Notes: generated by a model from the letters alone, not told the origin. A stretch of DNA of 61,895 nucleotides from F1-60-MAGs027 sp044344715 (GCA_044344715.1 JBIJCI010000003.1:1-61895), one strand, 5' to 3'; positions 32,779 to 41,617 are shown, counted from the first letter of the stretch. Made by a program: numbers and translations.

Positions 32779-33765
32779 ATGATCGGCCTCGTCGGTTCCG
32801 GTCTGGTCGGTGCGCACGCCGTCGACGCACTCATCCAGCGCGGACAAGCGCAGCTGCTGGTGCACGACGTGAACGTCGCCGCATCGAACCGACTCGTCTC
32901 CAAGCGGTCGTCCGCACGCAACAGGGTCACAGCGGTCCCGGTGAACGACCTCTTCTCGGCGAACGTCGTGGTCCTCGCATGCCCGCCACCGCACGCCAAG
33001 GCGGCGCGACGGTTCCTCGAATCGGGCGTCGGCGTGGTGTCGTGCAGCGACGACGTCGACGACACGCTCGCCATGCTCGAGCTCGACGCCATGGCGCGTG
33101 CCGCGGGTCGTACGTTGGTCGTCGGTGCCACGATGTCGCCGGGACTCTCCGGGCTCCTCGTGCGGGCGATCTCCCTGGGGTTCGACGACGTGGACGAGGC
33201 GCACGTCGCCATCCACGGCACCGCCGGACCGGCGTGCGCCCAACAGCACCACCGCGCACTGGGCGGCCAGGCGATCGGTTGGCACGACGGCGATTGGCTC
33301 CGACGACCTGCCGGCAGTGGACGTGAGCTGTGCTGGTTCCCCGACCCGGTCGGACCGCGTGACTGCTACCGCGCGGAACTCACCGACCCGTTGGTGATCC
33401 AACGTGCGCTCCCCGAACTCACCCGGGTGACGGTCCGGATGTCCGCCACCCGCCGCGACCGTCTCACCGCGCGTCTCCCGATGCTGACGCCCCCGCACGC
33501 CGAAGGTGGCGTCGGTGCACTGCGCATCGAGGTGCGCGGTTGGCGCAACGCCGGTCGTCACGTCGAGGTCGTCGGGATCGCCGACCGGGTGGGGCACGTC
33601 GCGGGTCTCGTGGCGGCGGCCACGGCGCGGCGACTCATCGCCGGGGACTTCTCCGCCGGTGCGCGCGTGCTCGGCGACGCGGGATCCCCGAATGCAGACC
33701 TGCTGAACGATCTCGTCGCCGACGGGCTCCACCTGCACGAGTTCGTCGGGTCGGCGCAGGACTAA
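32779..33765 (+). CDS. saccharopine-dehydrogenase-like NAD(P)-binding protein
   Basis: 328 residues with an N-terminal Rossmann motif IGLVGSGLVGAHAVDAL (2-18), then VVLACPPPHAKAA, SCSDDVDDT and GATMSPGLSGLLV, which is the fold of saccharopine-dehydrogenase-like oxidoreductases. The substrate is not evident. ATG 32779 gives the Rossmann N-terminus. The next gene begins 3 nt after its stop, so they are co-transcribed; a metabolic pair with the hydrolase is possible. Confidence 0.7.
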   Translation: MIGLVGSGLVGAHAVDALIQRGQAQLLVHDVNVAASNRLVSKRSSARNRVTAVPVNDLFSANVVVLACPPPHAKAARRFLESGVGVVSCSDDVDDTLAMLELDAMARAAGRTLVVGATMSPGLSGLLVRAISLGFDDVDEAHVAIHGTAGPACAQQHHRALGGQAIGWHDGDWLRRPAGSGRELCWFPDPVGPRDCYRAELTDPLVIQRALPELTRVTVRMSATRRDRLTARLPMLTPPHAEGGVGALRIEVRGWRNAGRHVEVVGIADRVGHVAGLVAAATARRLIAGDFSAGARVLGDAGSPNADLLNDLVADGLHLHEFVGSAQD

Positions 33766-33767
33766 CG

Positions 33768-34643
33768 GTGCGATTCGACGTCGATCCCCCGCACCTGCCA
33801 CCGGCGCGCACCGTCGTCGTCGGTGGTCGCGGGGAGTTCTTCGTCCGTCACCACCAGCACCCTGATCCAGGGGCGCCGGTGGTGCTGTTGCTGCACGGTT
33901 GGACCGCCTCGAGCGACCTCCAGTTCTTCACCGCGTACGCCGGGTTGTCGGAATTCGCCACGGTCGTCGGCATCGACCACCGCGGGCATGGTCGCGGGCT
34001 GCGACCCGACGTCGACGTCACGCTGGAGGATTGCGCCGACGACGCGGCGGCGGTGTGTGCGGCACTCGGCATCGAATCGGTCGTCGCAACGGGATTCTCG
34101 ATGGGCGGACCGGTCGCGATGCTGCTCGCCCGTCGCCACCGGTCGCTCGTGTCCGGCCTCGTCCTGCAGGCGACGGCACTCGAATGGCGGGCCTCCGCCC
34201 GGGAACGTGCGCGGTTCCGTGTCTCGAGGTTGCTCGGTCCGATCACGCGCCGGCTCATCCGTCCCGCCACCATCCGTTTCGCGTTCTCCCGCCGGATCAC
34301 CCGTGATCACCCGTTGCGCCGCCACCTCGGCTGGATGATGTCGGAGTGGCGACGCAACGATCCCTGGCACATGGCACAGGCCGGACGCGCAATCTCACGG
34401 TTCGATGCCCGCCCGTGGGCCGGTGGTCTCGCGATCCCGACGGTCGTCGTGCTCACGACGCGCGACCGGTTGGTGCCGCCGCGCAAGCAGCGTGCACTGG
34501 CCGAGGCGACGTCGGCCGAGGTGCTACCGATCGACGGCGACCATTTCGTGAACGTCGGAAACCCGACGGAGTTCAGCGTGGTGACCGCTCGCGCGGTTCG
34601 CCTTGTGCTCGCTGCCCGGCCATCCGGTCGAGCCGTTCGTTGA
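33768..34643 (+). CDS. alpha/beta hydrolase
   Basis: 291 residues of alpha/beta hydrolase fold: oxyanion segment LLLHGWTASSDLQF, nucleophile elbow GFSMGG, and catalytic His in DGDHFVNV, with an inserted Arg-rich cap. Substrate unknown. GTG 33768 follows the previous stop after 2 nt; the longer open frame upstream is another frame of the neighbour. Its 3' 71 nt overlap the convergent DUF1003 gene. Confidence 0.85.
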   Translation: MRFDVDPPHLPPARTVVVGGRGEFFVRHHQHPDPGAPVVLLLHGWTASSDLQFFTAYAGLSEFATVVGIDHRGHGRGLRPDVDVTLEDCADDAAAVCAALGIESVVATGFSMGGPVAMLLARRHRSLVSGLVLQATALEWRASARERARFRVSRLLGPITRRLIRPATIRFAFSRRITRDHPLRRHLGWMMSEWRRNDPWHMAQAGRAISRFDARPWAGGLAIPTVVVLTTRDRLVPPRKQRALAEATSAEVLPIDGDHFVNVGNPTEFSVVTARAVRLVLAARPSGRAVR

Positions 34644-35079
34644 TCGATTCCAACGCCTCGCGCAGGTCCGTCGTGGTGGCGGAGTTCGAGAGCGCGAGTC
34701 GCACCGCGGCGAGTTCGCGTGCCAGGTACTCGGCGTTCTCCTGGGTCCGGGCGGCGACGGCACGGTCGTTCTCGAGGGCCTGACGGTCGCGATCCTCCTG
34801 ACGGTTCTGGGCGAGGAGGATGAGCGGTGCGGCATACGCCGCCTGCACGGAGAACATCAGGTTGAGGAGGATGAACGGGTACGGGTCCCAGCGCAGCGTG
34901 ATCGACAGCACGTTCACGGTGATCCACACCAGGACGAGGAAGGTCTGCACGACGAGGAATCGTGCCGTCCCGAGGTTGCGGGCCACCGCTTCGGAGAACC
35001 GCCCGAAGGCACCCGGCTCGTAGGGCACGTTCAACTTGCGCCGGTAGCGGGGATTGGCGAGGTCCTCCCGACGTTTCAC
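34573..35079 (-). CDS. DUF1003 membrane protein
   Basis: 168 residues: soluble N-terminus, two membrane helices around FLVVQTFLVLVWITVNVL and PFILLNLMFSVQAAYAAPLILL, then a coiled-coil tail (about 92-150) with the family's NRQEDRDR and ALESINERLDRM. Function is unknown. The ATG overlaps the stop of the MgtE_N/CBS gene (ATGA), a pairing also seen as Rv1231c-Rv1232c, suggesting a joint role, perhaps in divalent-cation handling. The C-terminal coding end overlaps the convergent hydrolase by 71 nt. Confidence 0.87.
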   Translation of the reverse strand: MKRREDLANPRYRRKLNVPYEPGAFGRFSEAVARNLGTARFLVVQTFLVLVWITVNVLSITLRWDPYPFILLNLMFSVQAAYAAPLILLAQNRQEDRDRQALENDRAVAARTQENAEYLARELAAVRLALSNSATTTDLREALESINERLDRMAGQRAQGEPRERSPR

Positions 35080-36332
35080 GGCGCACCCCGGGGGGTGCGG
35101 TCGGATGCATCGGGCGATGCCAGGCGTGTCCGGCGCCAGTCGGCCGGGAGGGCGCGGTCGAGCACGTCGTCGACGGTGATCGCCCCGAGGAGATGGTTGC
35201 CGGCGTCGACCACCGCGACGGAGAGCAGGTTGTAACTGGCGAGTCGCACCATCACGTCACGCTCGCTCATCGTCGGGGGAATCGTCGGTTCGTGCTGGAC
35301 ACAATCCTTCAGCTTCATCTGCGGTGGTTCGCGCAACAGTCGTTGGAAGTGCACGATGCCCATGTAGCCGCCTGTGGGCGGTTCGTGCGGTCCGTGGGTG
35401 ACGAACACCTGCGCGGCGATCGAGGCCAGGCGCTCCGGGTCCCGAACGTGGGCCAGCGCCTCGGCAACTGTCGCCTCCGGCGACAGCACGATCACGTCCG
35501 GTGTCATCAGTGCGCCTGCGGTTCCCTCGGGCCACGACAACAGGCGTCGCATGGTGTCGGCATCGTCCTCGTCCATCGACTCGAGCACCTTCGTGCGTTG
35601 CTCGTTGCCCATCTTCGCCAGCAGGTCGGCGAGATCGTCGAACTCCATCTCGTCGAACACCCCGTTCAGGCGGTCGATGTCGAGACCCTCGATCAACCGC
35701 AGCTGCTCATCCTCGGGAAGTTCCTCGAGGACGTCGGCGAGTCGCTCGTCATCCATCGCGGCGGCGATCATCCGCCGTTGTTCGATCGGCAATGCGGCGA
35801 TGAACGCAGCCACATCGCTCGGGTGCATACCGCGCAACCGTGCGGCCTCGGCCGCCACCGGTGTGGCGGGGGCGAAGAGCGTCGCCAGCTCCGTCCACTC
35901 CACCAGCCGGAAGGCGGGACGCGACAGGAGCAATCCCCGTTTGGAGAGCCGGACCTTCGCCACGCTCCAGGACGGGTTGTGACCGCCGTGGTGGCGGAGT
36001 GCGACGTCGACGACGGTCTCGTCACCGTGCTTCTTGTCGAAGACGTCGGCCCCGACGAGCCGTTCCCCCTCCCGTCGCCGGAACGGATTGAGGTCGATGT
36101 CGTAGCTCTTCAGGCGAACCCCCGAGTTGTCGAGCGAGGCGACACGGGCGGCGGTGACGAAGATGCTGCGTCGCTGACTGCTCGCGACGAAACCGAGCAC
36201 CCGCGGGGCCTCGTTGCCCCGTCCCGGGACGACGACGATGTCGTCGATCTTCCCGATCGGCGATCCGCCGGCATCGAGCAACGGCAACCGCATGATGCGG
36301 TACGCGTAAATGAGGTCCGTTGCAGGCGTCAC
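35076..36332 (-). CDS. soluble PRC-barrel / MgtE_N / CBS-pair protein
   Basis: 418 residues: N-terminal PRC-barrel-like region (1-160, IGKIDDIVVVPGRG), an MgtE_N superhelix (about 165-270, RGMHPSDVAAFIAALP, LEELPEDEQLRLIEGLD, MEFDDLADLLAKM) and two CBS motifs (about 280-400, GALMTPDVIVLSPEATV, LLGAITVDDVLDRAL). The MgtE transport membrane domain is absent, so it is probably a cytosolic Mg2+/nucleotide sensor. It is coupled to the DUF1003 membrane protein, its likely partner. GTG start at 36332. Confidence 0.85.
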   Translation of the reverse strand: MTPATDLIYAYRIMRLPLLDAGGSPIGKIDDIVVVPGRGNEAPRVLGFVASSQRRSIFVTAARVASLDNSGVRLKSYDIDLNPFRRREGERLVGADVFDKKHGDETVVDVALRHHGGHNPSWSVAKVRLSKRGLLLSRPAFRLVEWTELATLFAPATPVAAEAARLRGMHPSDVAAFIAALPIEQRRMIAAAMDDERLADVLEELPEDEQLRLIEGLDIDRLNGVFDEMEFDDLADLLAKMGNEQRTKVLESMDEDDADTMRRLLSWPEGTAGALMTPDVIVLSPEATVAEALAHVRDPERLASIAAQVFVTHGPHEPPTGGYMGIVHFQRLLREPPQMKLKDCVQHEPTIPPTMSERDVMVRLASYNLLSVAVVDAGNHLLGAITVDDVLDRALPADWRRTRLASPDASDRTPRGAP

Positions 36333-36384
36333 GAAGCGAGGCTACCCACGGACCCGCGGGTGAACCTCGCGAAACCCCGCTTTT

Positions 36385-37143
36385 TCAGTTGCGGAGATCG
36401 CTGAGGAGAAGCGCGACGTACTCGCGCAGGTACGTCGCAGAATCGGTGAGTGCCTCGGTCTGCGGAAGGAACGAGCCGACGCCGAGTCCGCCGAACGTCG
36501 GATCGGTGACCGCGGGATCGGACCCCACCATTCGTACGTCGGTGAAGAAGCGCGAGAACTCGCGGCGCGATCGTCGTAGATGGAAGTCCGACGTGACGAC
36601 GGCGATCGGGGCATCGGCACCGTGCAGCCCCGAATCGCGGGCCACCTTGGCGTGACCGTTGGTGTTCATCGACACCGAGTCGATGCGGATTCGTTCCGCG
36701 GGAACGCCGAGCCGCTGTGCGTGTTCCCGCATGAGTACACCGAGCCGGTCCGGGGTCCGCAGCGCGAGCTTCCCGGGTTCTGCCCCGGCCATGATCAGCG
36801 TGGCGGTCGGGTACTCCCGCCACAGCACCACGGCCCGGTTGACGCGTCGCACCGTCTCGAGACTCGCCGAGTCCCCTTCGGGGCGGTCGGCGAGTTCGAA
36901 CCCTGCGCTCAGCACGTAGATGTGGTCGGGACGCCAGTCGTCGTCGATCGTCGATTCGACGACGAGCGGTCGTTCCGCGACGAGTGCCCCGAACGGGGTG
37001 GCGATGACCCAGGACCAGGCGAGGGCGGTCGTCCCGACGATCTTCATCCACCGTCGCAGGGCACCGGTGCGCCACAGCACGACCCACACGCCGACGAGGA
37101 CTGCGCTCGGCAACCACAAGGGATCGACGAGATCGCGCAGCAC
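36385..37143 (-). CDS. DUF218 (YdcF/SanA-like) membrane protein
   Basis: 252 residues: two N-terminal membrane helices (10-27, 36-55) then a DUF218 domain with HIYVLSAGF, LIMAGAEPGKLAL, DSVSMNTNGHAKVARDSG and VTSDFHLRRSRREF, the last matching the family's conserved nucleotide-like binding strand. DUF218 proteins act in envelope integrity; enzymatic activity is not established. GTG 37143 has TACGCT (37156-37151, minus) 7 nt upstream. Confidence 0.82.
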   Translation of the reverse strand: MLRDLVDPLWLPSAVLVGVWVVLWRTGALRRWMKIVGTTALAWSWVIATPFGALVAERPLVVESTIDDDWRPDHIYVLSAGFELADRPEGDSASLETVRRVNRAVVLWREYPTATLIMAGAEPGKLALRTPDRLGVLMREHAQRLGVPAERIRIDSVSMNTNGHAKVARDSGLHGADAPIAVVTSDFHLRRSRREFSRFFTDVRMVGSDPAVTDPTFGGLGVGSFLPQTEALTDSATYLREYVALLLSDLRN

Positions 37144-37150
37144 TGCGTTC

Positions 37151-37156
37151 AGCGTA
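37151..37156 (-). promoter_or_regulatory. -10 element of the DUF218 gene
   Basis: TACGCT on the minus strand, 7 nt before the GTG start at 37143, between this gene and divergent tRNA-Ala. Confidence 0.4.
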
Positions 37157-37189
37157 TGAAGCCCGGGCGTAGCATGGAGCGGCCCGCTC

Positions 37190-37266
37190 GGGGACGTAGC
37201 TCAGCTGGCTAGAGCACCTGCTTTGCAAGCAGGGGGTCGTGGGTTCGAGTCCCATCGTCTCCACCA
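37190..37266 (+). tRNA. tRNA-Ala (anticodon TGC), CCA encoded
   Basis: Acceptor GGGGACG pairs with CGTCTCC (one G-U), anticodon stem CCTGC/GCAGG with loop TTTGCAA giving TGC, T loop TTCGAGT. Discriminator A then CCA at 37264-37266. The purU ATG begins 1 nt after CCA. Confidence 0.96.
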
Positions 37267-37267
37267 C

Positions 37268-38122
37268 ATGACCGACGTTGTGTTGTTGCTGTCGTGCCGT
37301 GACCGACCCGGGATCGTCGCCACCGTCACCGGATGGGTGGCGTCCGTCGGCGGCAACATCACCGACGCACAGCAGCACACCGACCCCCACGACGGATCGT
37401 TCTTCCAGCGGGTGCGGTTCACACCACCCGCCGATGCGTCGGTCGACGACCTCGCCCGGCGGTTCGCGACCGTGGCGGTGACGCACGACCTGACGTACCG
37501 GTTCTGCACGCTGCCGTACCGACCGCGTACCGCGATCCTCGTGTCGAGGCAGCTCCACTGCCTGGCTGACATCCTCGGGCGCGTGCAACTCGGCGACCTG
37601 TCGCTCGACGTTCAGTTCGTCGTGTCGAACCACGAGGATGCCCGCGAGATCACCGGGATGTTCGGTCGGCGGTTCCTGCACGAGCCGGTCACCGAGGGCG
37701 ACGGCGGGCGCGCCGGTCAGGAGCGTCGCATCTCGGAACTCCTCGACCCGGCCTCGATCGACCTCGTGTTGTTGGCCCGCTACATGCTCGTGCTCCCCGG
37801 GAACATCGTCGAGCCGTGGTTCGGACGGATGATCAACATCCACCACTCCTTCCTCCCGTCGTTCGTCGGCGCCAATCCCTACCGGCAGGCCCACGATCGT
37901 GGCGTGAAGGTGATCGGGGCGACGGCGCACTACGTGTCGACCGAACTCGACGAGGGTCCGATCATCGCCCAGGACGTCGTGCAGGTGTCGCACCGCGACG
38001 ACGTCGCCGCATTGACGCGGCGCGGCCGCGACCTCGAGACGGTCGTCCTCGCCCGGGCGATCCGTGCGCACCTCGAACACCGCGTGCTGGTGTTCGGCAA
38101 CCGCACGGTCGTGTTCGACTGA
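37268..38122 (+). CDS. purU: formyltetrahydrofolate deformylase
   Basis: 284 residues: an ACT-like domain (1-80, SCRDRPGIVATVTGWV) and a formyltransferase-type hydrolase domain with MINIHHSFLPSFVGANPYRQA and GATAHYVSTELDEGPII, carrying the Asn, His and Asp active-site residues. It hydrolyses 10-formyl-THF to THF and formate, balancing the one-carbon pool. ATG 37268 follows the tRNA-Ala CCA by 1 nt, so the gene has no separate ribosome site and probably shares its transcript. The longer open frame upstream is within the tRNA. Confidence 0.95.
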   Translation: MTDVVLLLSCRDRPGIVATVTGWVASVGGNITDAQQHTDPHDGSFFQRVRFTPPADASVDDLARRFATVAVTHDLTYRFCTLPYRPRTAILVSRQLHCLADILGRVQLGDLSLDVQFVVSNHEDAREITGMFGRRFLHEPVTEGDGGRAGQERRISELLDPASIDLVLLARYMLVLPGNIVEPWFGRMINIHHSFLPSFVGANPYRQAHDRGVKVIGATAHYVSTELDEGPIIAQDVVQVSHRDDVAALTRRGRDLETVVLARAIRAHLEHRVLVFGNRTVVFD

Positions 38123-38134
38123 CCCCTGCCGTAC

Positions 38135-38950
38135 CTACCGGACGAGCACGACCGTACTCCCCGGCGGACATTGGGCGAGCAGGTCGACGTCATCGGGCTG
38201 CATGACACCGATCACCGGGTATCCACCGGTCGTCGGATGATCGGCGAGCATCACCACCAGTTCGTCATCGGGGGTCAGCTGTATCGCGCCGCGCACCAGG
38301 GGAACCGACTCGAGCTCGCCACCTGCAGCGTGTGATTCGGGGTATCCGTGCAGGCGCACACCGATCCGGTCGGCGGTCGAGGACACCACGACGGGGATCT
38401 GCAGGCTGCGGGCGTCGACGTACGGGACAGGATCGACCCGCAGCTTCCGGTCGTCCCGCGGTGTGATCGGTACGTCGAGACCGATCGGGGCGGCGGTGGG
38501 GGAACCGACGACGAGCGTCGTGCCGCTTGCGAGCGGCACCGGAACGATGCCGCTCAGGGTGTCGTGCGACAACGATCCGAGCAACGCCTCGCCGCGGATG
38601 CCGCCGGCAACGGCGAGGTAGGCACGCACGCCGTTGACGAGTCGGTTGATCCGCAGCGTCGCCCCCGTCGGCACGCGCGTCGAACGACAATGCGCCACGG
38701 GACGCCCGTCGACCGACGCCTCGCACTCGGCTCCGGCGACCGCCACGACGTAGTCGTCGAGTGCCGTCAGAACCAGGCCCCCCGACGTCTCGATGGTCGC
38801 AGCCCCCGTCGGGTTCCCGACCAGACGGTTGGCGAGTCGGTGCGAGGTTCGGTCGGCTGCACCGGATCGCGGTACCCCGACGTGTGCCCAACCCCGTCGC
38901 CCGAGGTCCTGCACCGTCGTGATGCCGACACGATCGACCCGCAGCGTCAT
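38135..38950 (-). CDS. pxpC: 5-oxoprolinase subunit C (biotin-dependent carboxylase-like)
   Basis: 271 residues of the AHS2/KipA family: GITTVQDLGRRGWAHVGVP, SGAADRTSHRLANRLVGN and the C-terminal DHPTTGGYPVIGVM block. With PxpA and PxpB it forms the ATP-dependent 5-oxoprolinase that opens pyroglutamate to glutamate. ATG 38950 overlaps the pxpB stop (ATGA); the extended frame upstream is not supported. Confidence 0.92.
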   Translation of the reverse strand: MTLRVDRVGITTVQDLGRRGWAHVGVPRSGAADRTSHRLANRLVGNPTGAATIETSGGLVLTALDDYVVAVAGAECEASVDGRPVAHCRSTRVPTGATLRINRLVNGVRAYLAVAGGIRGEALLGSLSHDTLSGIVPVPLASGTTLVVGSPTAAPIGLDVPITPRDDRKLRVDPVPYVDARSLQIPVVVSSTADRIGVRLHGYPESHAAGGELESVPLVRGAIQLTPDDELVVMLADHPTTGGYPVIGVMQPDDVDLLAQCPPGSTVVLVR

Positions 38951-39585
38951 CGGGCCGCCACCGGAACGAATCGCACGCGGTCGCCGGGTTGCAGGAGCAT
39001 CGGTACGTCGCGCCGGAGATCCCACATCGGGGCGTCGGTCGAACCGAGGAGATGCCATCCCCCGGGCGACTCACTCGGGTAGACGGCCGAATAGTGCGCC
39101 GCGATCGCTACGGATCCGCCGGGCACGCGCGTGCGCGGCGAGCCGCGACGGGGGAGATGCAGGCGTGCCGGCAGTCCGCCCAGGTAGGCGAAGCCCGGTG
39201 AGAAGCCGCAGAACCTGACGACGTACGTGCAGCCGGCGTGCAGTGCGATGACGTCATCGATGCCGAGTCCGCTGCGTTGCGCCACCTCCCCGAGGTCGGC
39301 TCCGTCGTAGCGCACGGGAATCTCGACGACCGGGCCGTCCTGTATCGCGGCATCCTTCGGCGCCCCGACCTCCGCCGGGAGGAGCGTTCCGATCACCCTG
39401 CGAATGCGATCGTGGTCCACGTTGGGGTGAACGATCACCAGGCTCGATTCTGCGGGAACCACGTCGTCGAGCGGAACATGCTGCGACGAGCACTCCTCGA
39501 TGATCGCCGTGCGCAGACGCGCGGGAAGTTCGTGCGGGAGTCCGCCGATGATGCTCGCTTCTCGCCCGTATGGCTCCACCGGCAT
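38947..39585 (-). CDS. pxpB: 5-oxoprolinase subunit B
   Basis: 212 residues of the AHS1/KipI family: FCGFSPGFAYLGGLP, RTRVPGGSVAIA and YPSESPGGWHLLG are the family's signature loops. Partner of PxpC in the 5-oxoprolinase complex. ATG 39585 is chosen; GTG 39591 in the same frame overlaps the pxpA stop (GTGA) and is equally possible. Confidence 0.9.
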   Translation of the reverse strand: MPVEPYGREASIIGGLPHELPARLRTAIIEECSSQHVPLDDVVPAESSLVIVHPNVDHDRIRRVIGTLLPAEVGAPKDAAIQDGPVVEIPVRYDGADLGEVAQRSGLGIDDVIALHAGCTYVVRFCGFSPGFAYLGGLPARLHLPRRGSPRTRVPGGSVAIAAHYSAVYPSESPGGWHLLGSTDAPMWDLRRDVPMLLQPGDRVRFVPVAAR

Positions 39586-39587
39586 GT

Positions 39588-40343
39588 TCACACCGGCCCG
39601 ATACTCGCACCGACCTGCACGACGGCATCCCGTACCGCGCGCAGGAGCCCTGCTGCACCCGGGGTGTCGCTGTGCACGCAGATCGTCCGGAAGTCGACGC
39701 CGACGTCGCCGCCGTCGAGCGTCCCGACGGTTCCCTGCGTCAGCGCACCGACCGTGCGGTCGAACACTGCCTCCACCGAGGTGACGAGCGCGCCGCTCCG
39801 GCTGCGCGGAGCCAATCGTCCGGTCGGGAGGTAGCCGCGGTCGGCGAACCACTCGCGCACGAACCGGACACCCCCGCGTTGGGCCAACCGTTCCGTGCAC
39901 GACCCGGCCATACCGAAGAGTGCGACACCGTAACGGGCCGCCAGTTCCACCACGACGAGGGCGTGCTCCTCATCGTCGACGGTGACGTTGTAGAGCGCGC
40001 CGTGCGGTTTCACGTAGGAAATGCGGGTTCCGGCCGTGCGGCACGCGTCGGCGAGTGCGGCGTACTGCTCCTCGAGCGATCGTGCGAGTGCGCGGGCACC
40101 GATCGCGAGTGCGACACGCCCGAAGTTCTCCCGGTCGGGATACGACACCTGGGCGCCGACGACCACGCCTCGTTCCGCGGCCGCGGAGCAGACGTACCGC
40201 ATTGACTCCGCATCCCCGGCGTGTCCGCCGCAGGCGACGTTGGCGCTCGAGACCAGGTCCAGCAACTCGGGCTCGTGGCTGTGCTCCCAGGGGAGGTCGG
40301 TCTCGCCGAGGTCGCAGTTCACGTCCACGTGCCGGTCGGCCAT
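39588..40343 (-). CDS. pxpA: 5-oxoprolinase subunit A (LamB/YcsF family)
   Basis: 251 residues: VDVNCDLGE at the start, SSANVACGGHAGD, GAQVSYPDRENFGR and YVKPHGALYN, which is the full LamB/YcsF signature with metal-binding Asp and His. First gene of pxpA-pxpB-pxpC. GGGGGA lies 8 nt before ATG 40343. Divergent from the thiolase across 66 bp. Pyroglutamate arises spontaneously from glutamine, so this is a recycling function. Confidence 0.93.
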   Translation of the reverse strand: MADRHVDVNCDLGETDLPWEHSHEPELLDLVSSANVACGGHAGDAESMRYVCSAAAERGVVVGAQVSYPDRENFGRVALAIGARALARSLEEQYAALADACRTAGTRISYVKPHGALYNVTVDDEEHALVVVELAARYGVALFGMAGSCTERLAQRGGVRFVREWFADRGYLPTGRLAPRSRSGALVTSVEAVFDRTVGALTQGTVGTLDGGDVGVDFRTICVHSDTPGAAGLLRAVRDAVVQVGASIGPV

Positions 40344-40409
40344 CCATTCCCCCGAGGGATGAGTCTGTCGCTCCTGCGGTAAGAATGAGGCAACCCAGAA
40401 GGAGCCAAC

Positions 40410-41576
40410 ATGCCCACCGCAGTCATCGTCGATGCCGTCCGTACCCCGCTCGGGAAACGCAACGGTCGCCTGAAGAACTGGCACCCGGTAGATCTCGCCG
40501 CCGAGACGCTCAATGCGCTCGTCACCCGCAACAACCTCGATCCCTCCCAGGTCGACGACGTCGTGATGGGGTGCGTGATGCAGGTCGGTGAGCAGGGTCT
40601 CAACATCGCCCGCAATGCGGTGCTCGCAGCGGGCTGGCCGGAGTCGGTGCCCGGCACGACCGTCGATCGTCAGTGCGGTTCCAGCCAGCAGGCGGCGCAC
40701 TTCGCGGCACAGGGCGTCATCGCCGGTGCCTACGACGCGGTGGTCGCCAACGGCGTCGAGGTGATGACCCGCGTTCCGATGGGTGCATCGATCGCCGAGG
40801 GCAAGTTCGGGTTCCCGATGGGTCCCCGCGTGCAGGAGCGGTACAAGTCCGAGGGCGGACTCGTCAACCAGGGCATCTCCGCCGAGTTGATCTCCGAGAA
40901 GTGGAAGATCTCCCGCGACGACCTCGACGCGTTCGGTTTGCGCTCGCAGAACTACGCCGCCCGGGCGACGAGGGAGGGTCGCTTCCAGAACGAGATCGTT
41001 CCGGTGCTCGATGCCGACGGTCAGATGATGACCACCGACGAGGGCATCCGCGAGACCTCGCTCGAGAAGCTCGCGTCGTTGAAGCCGTCGTTCCGTCCGG
41101 TCGAGGAGGGCGGCAAGGTAACCGCCGGCAACTCGTCACAGATCACCGACGGCTCCGCCGCACTTCTCATCATGAGCGAGGAGCGGGCGAAGAAGCTCGG
41201 CCTGAAGCCGCGTGCCCGGTTCGTCAGCTTCGCACTCGCAGCGGAGAATCCGCGTTACATGCTGACCGCGCCGATTCCCGCAACGAAGAAGGTGCTGGAA
41301 CGTGCGAACCTCACGATGGACGACATCGACCTCGTGGAGATCAACGAGGCGTTCGCCGCCGTCGTCCTGGCGTGGGCGAAGGAACTCCGCCCCGACATGG
41401 AGAAGGTGAACGTGAACGGTGGGGCCATCGCCCTCGGTCACCCGCTCGGCGCCTCGGGTGCCCGTCTCACGTGCACCCTGCTCAACGAACTCGAGCGAAC
41501 CGGTGGTCGCTACGGGTTGCAGACGATGTGCGAAGGCGGTGGCTTGGCCAACGCGTTCATCATCGAGCGCCTCTGA
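40410..41576 (+). CDS. acetyl-CoA acetyltransferase / thiolase
   Basis: 388 residues: catalytic Cys89 in DRQCGSS, NEAFAAV, GHPLG with His344 and CEGGG with Cys374, so the thiolase triad is complete. It cleaves 3-ketoacyl-CoA or condenses acetyl-CoA; the exact chain length is unresolved. AAGGAG lies 5 nt before the ATG, and a -10-like AAGAAT precedes it. It stands alone on its strand, so regulation is independent of pxpABC. Confidence 0.95.
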   Translation: MPTAVIVDAVRTPLGKRNGRLKNWHPVDLAAETLNALVTRNNLDPSQVDDVVMGCVMQVGEQGLNIARNAVLAAGWPESVPGTTVDRQCGSSQQAAHFAAQGVIAGAYDAVVANGVEVMTRVPMGASIAEGKFGFPMGPRVQERYKSEGGLVNQGISAELISEKWKISRDDLDAFGLRSQNYAARATREGRFQNEIVPVLDADGQMMTTDEGIRETSLEKLASLKPSFRPVEEGGKVTAGNSSQITDGSAALLIMSEERAKKLGLKPRARFVSFALAAENPRYMLTAPIPATKKVLERANLTMDDIDLVEINEAFAAVVLAWAKELRPDMEKVNVNGGAIALGHPLGASGARLTCTLLNELERTGGRYGLQTMCEGGGLANAFIIERL

Positions 41577-41617
41577 CGGGGCGTTCCATCGCCGACGGCG
41601 TCGGAGACTGAGCGGTC

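Noticed and set aside
36329..38080. Long minus-strand frame spanning DUF218, tRNA-Ala and purU
   Set aside because: It would read through a tRNA and oppose purU; DUF218 in another frame explains its proximal part.
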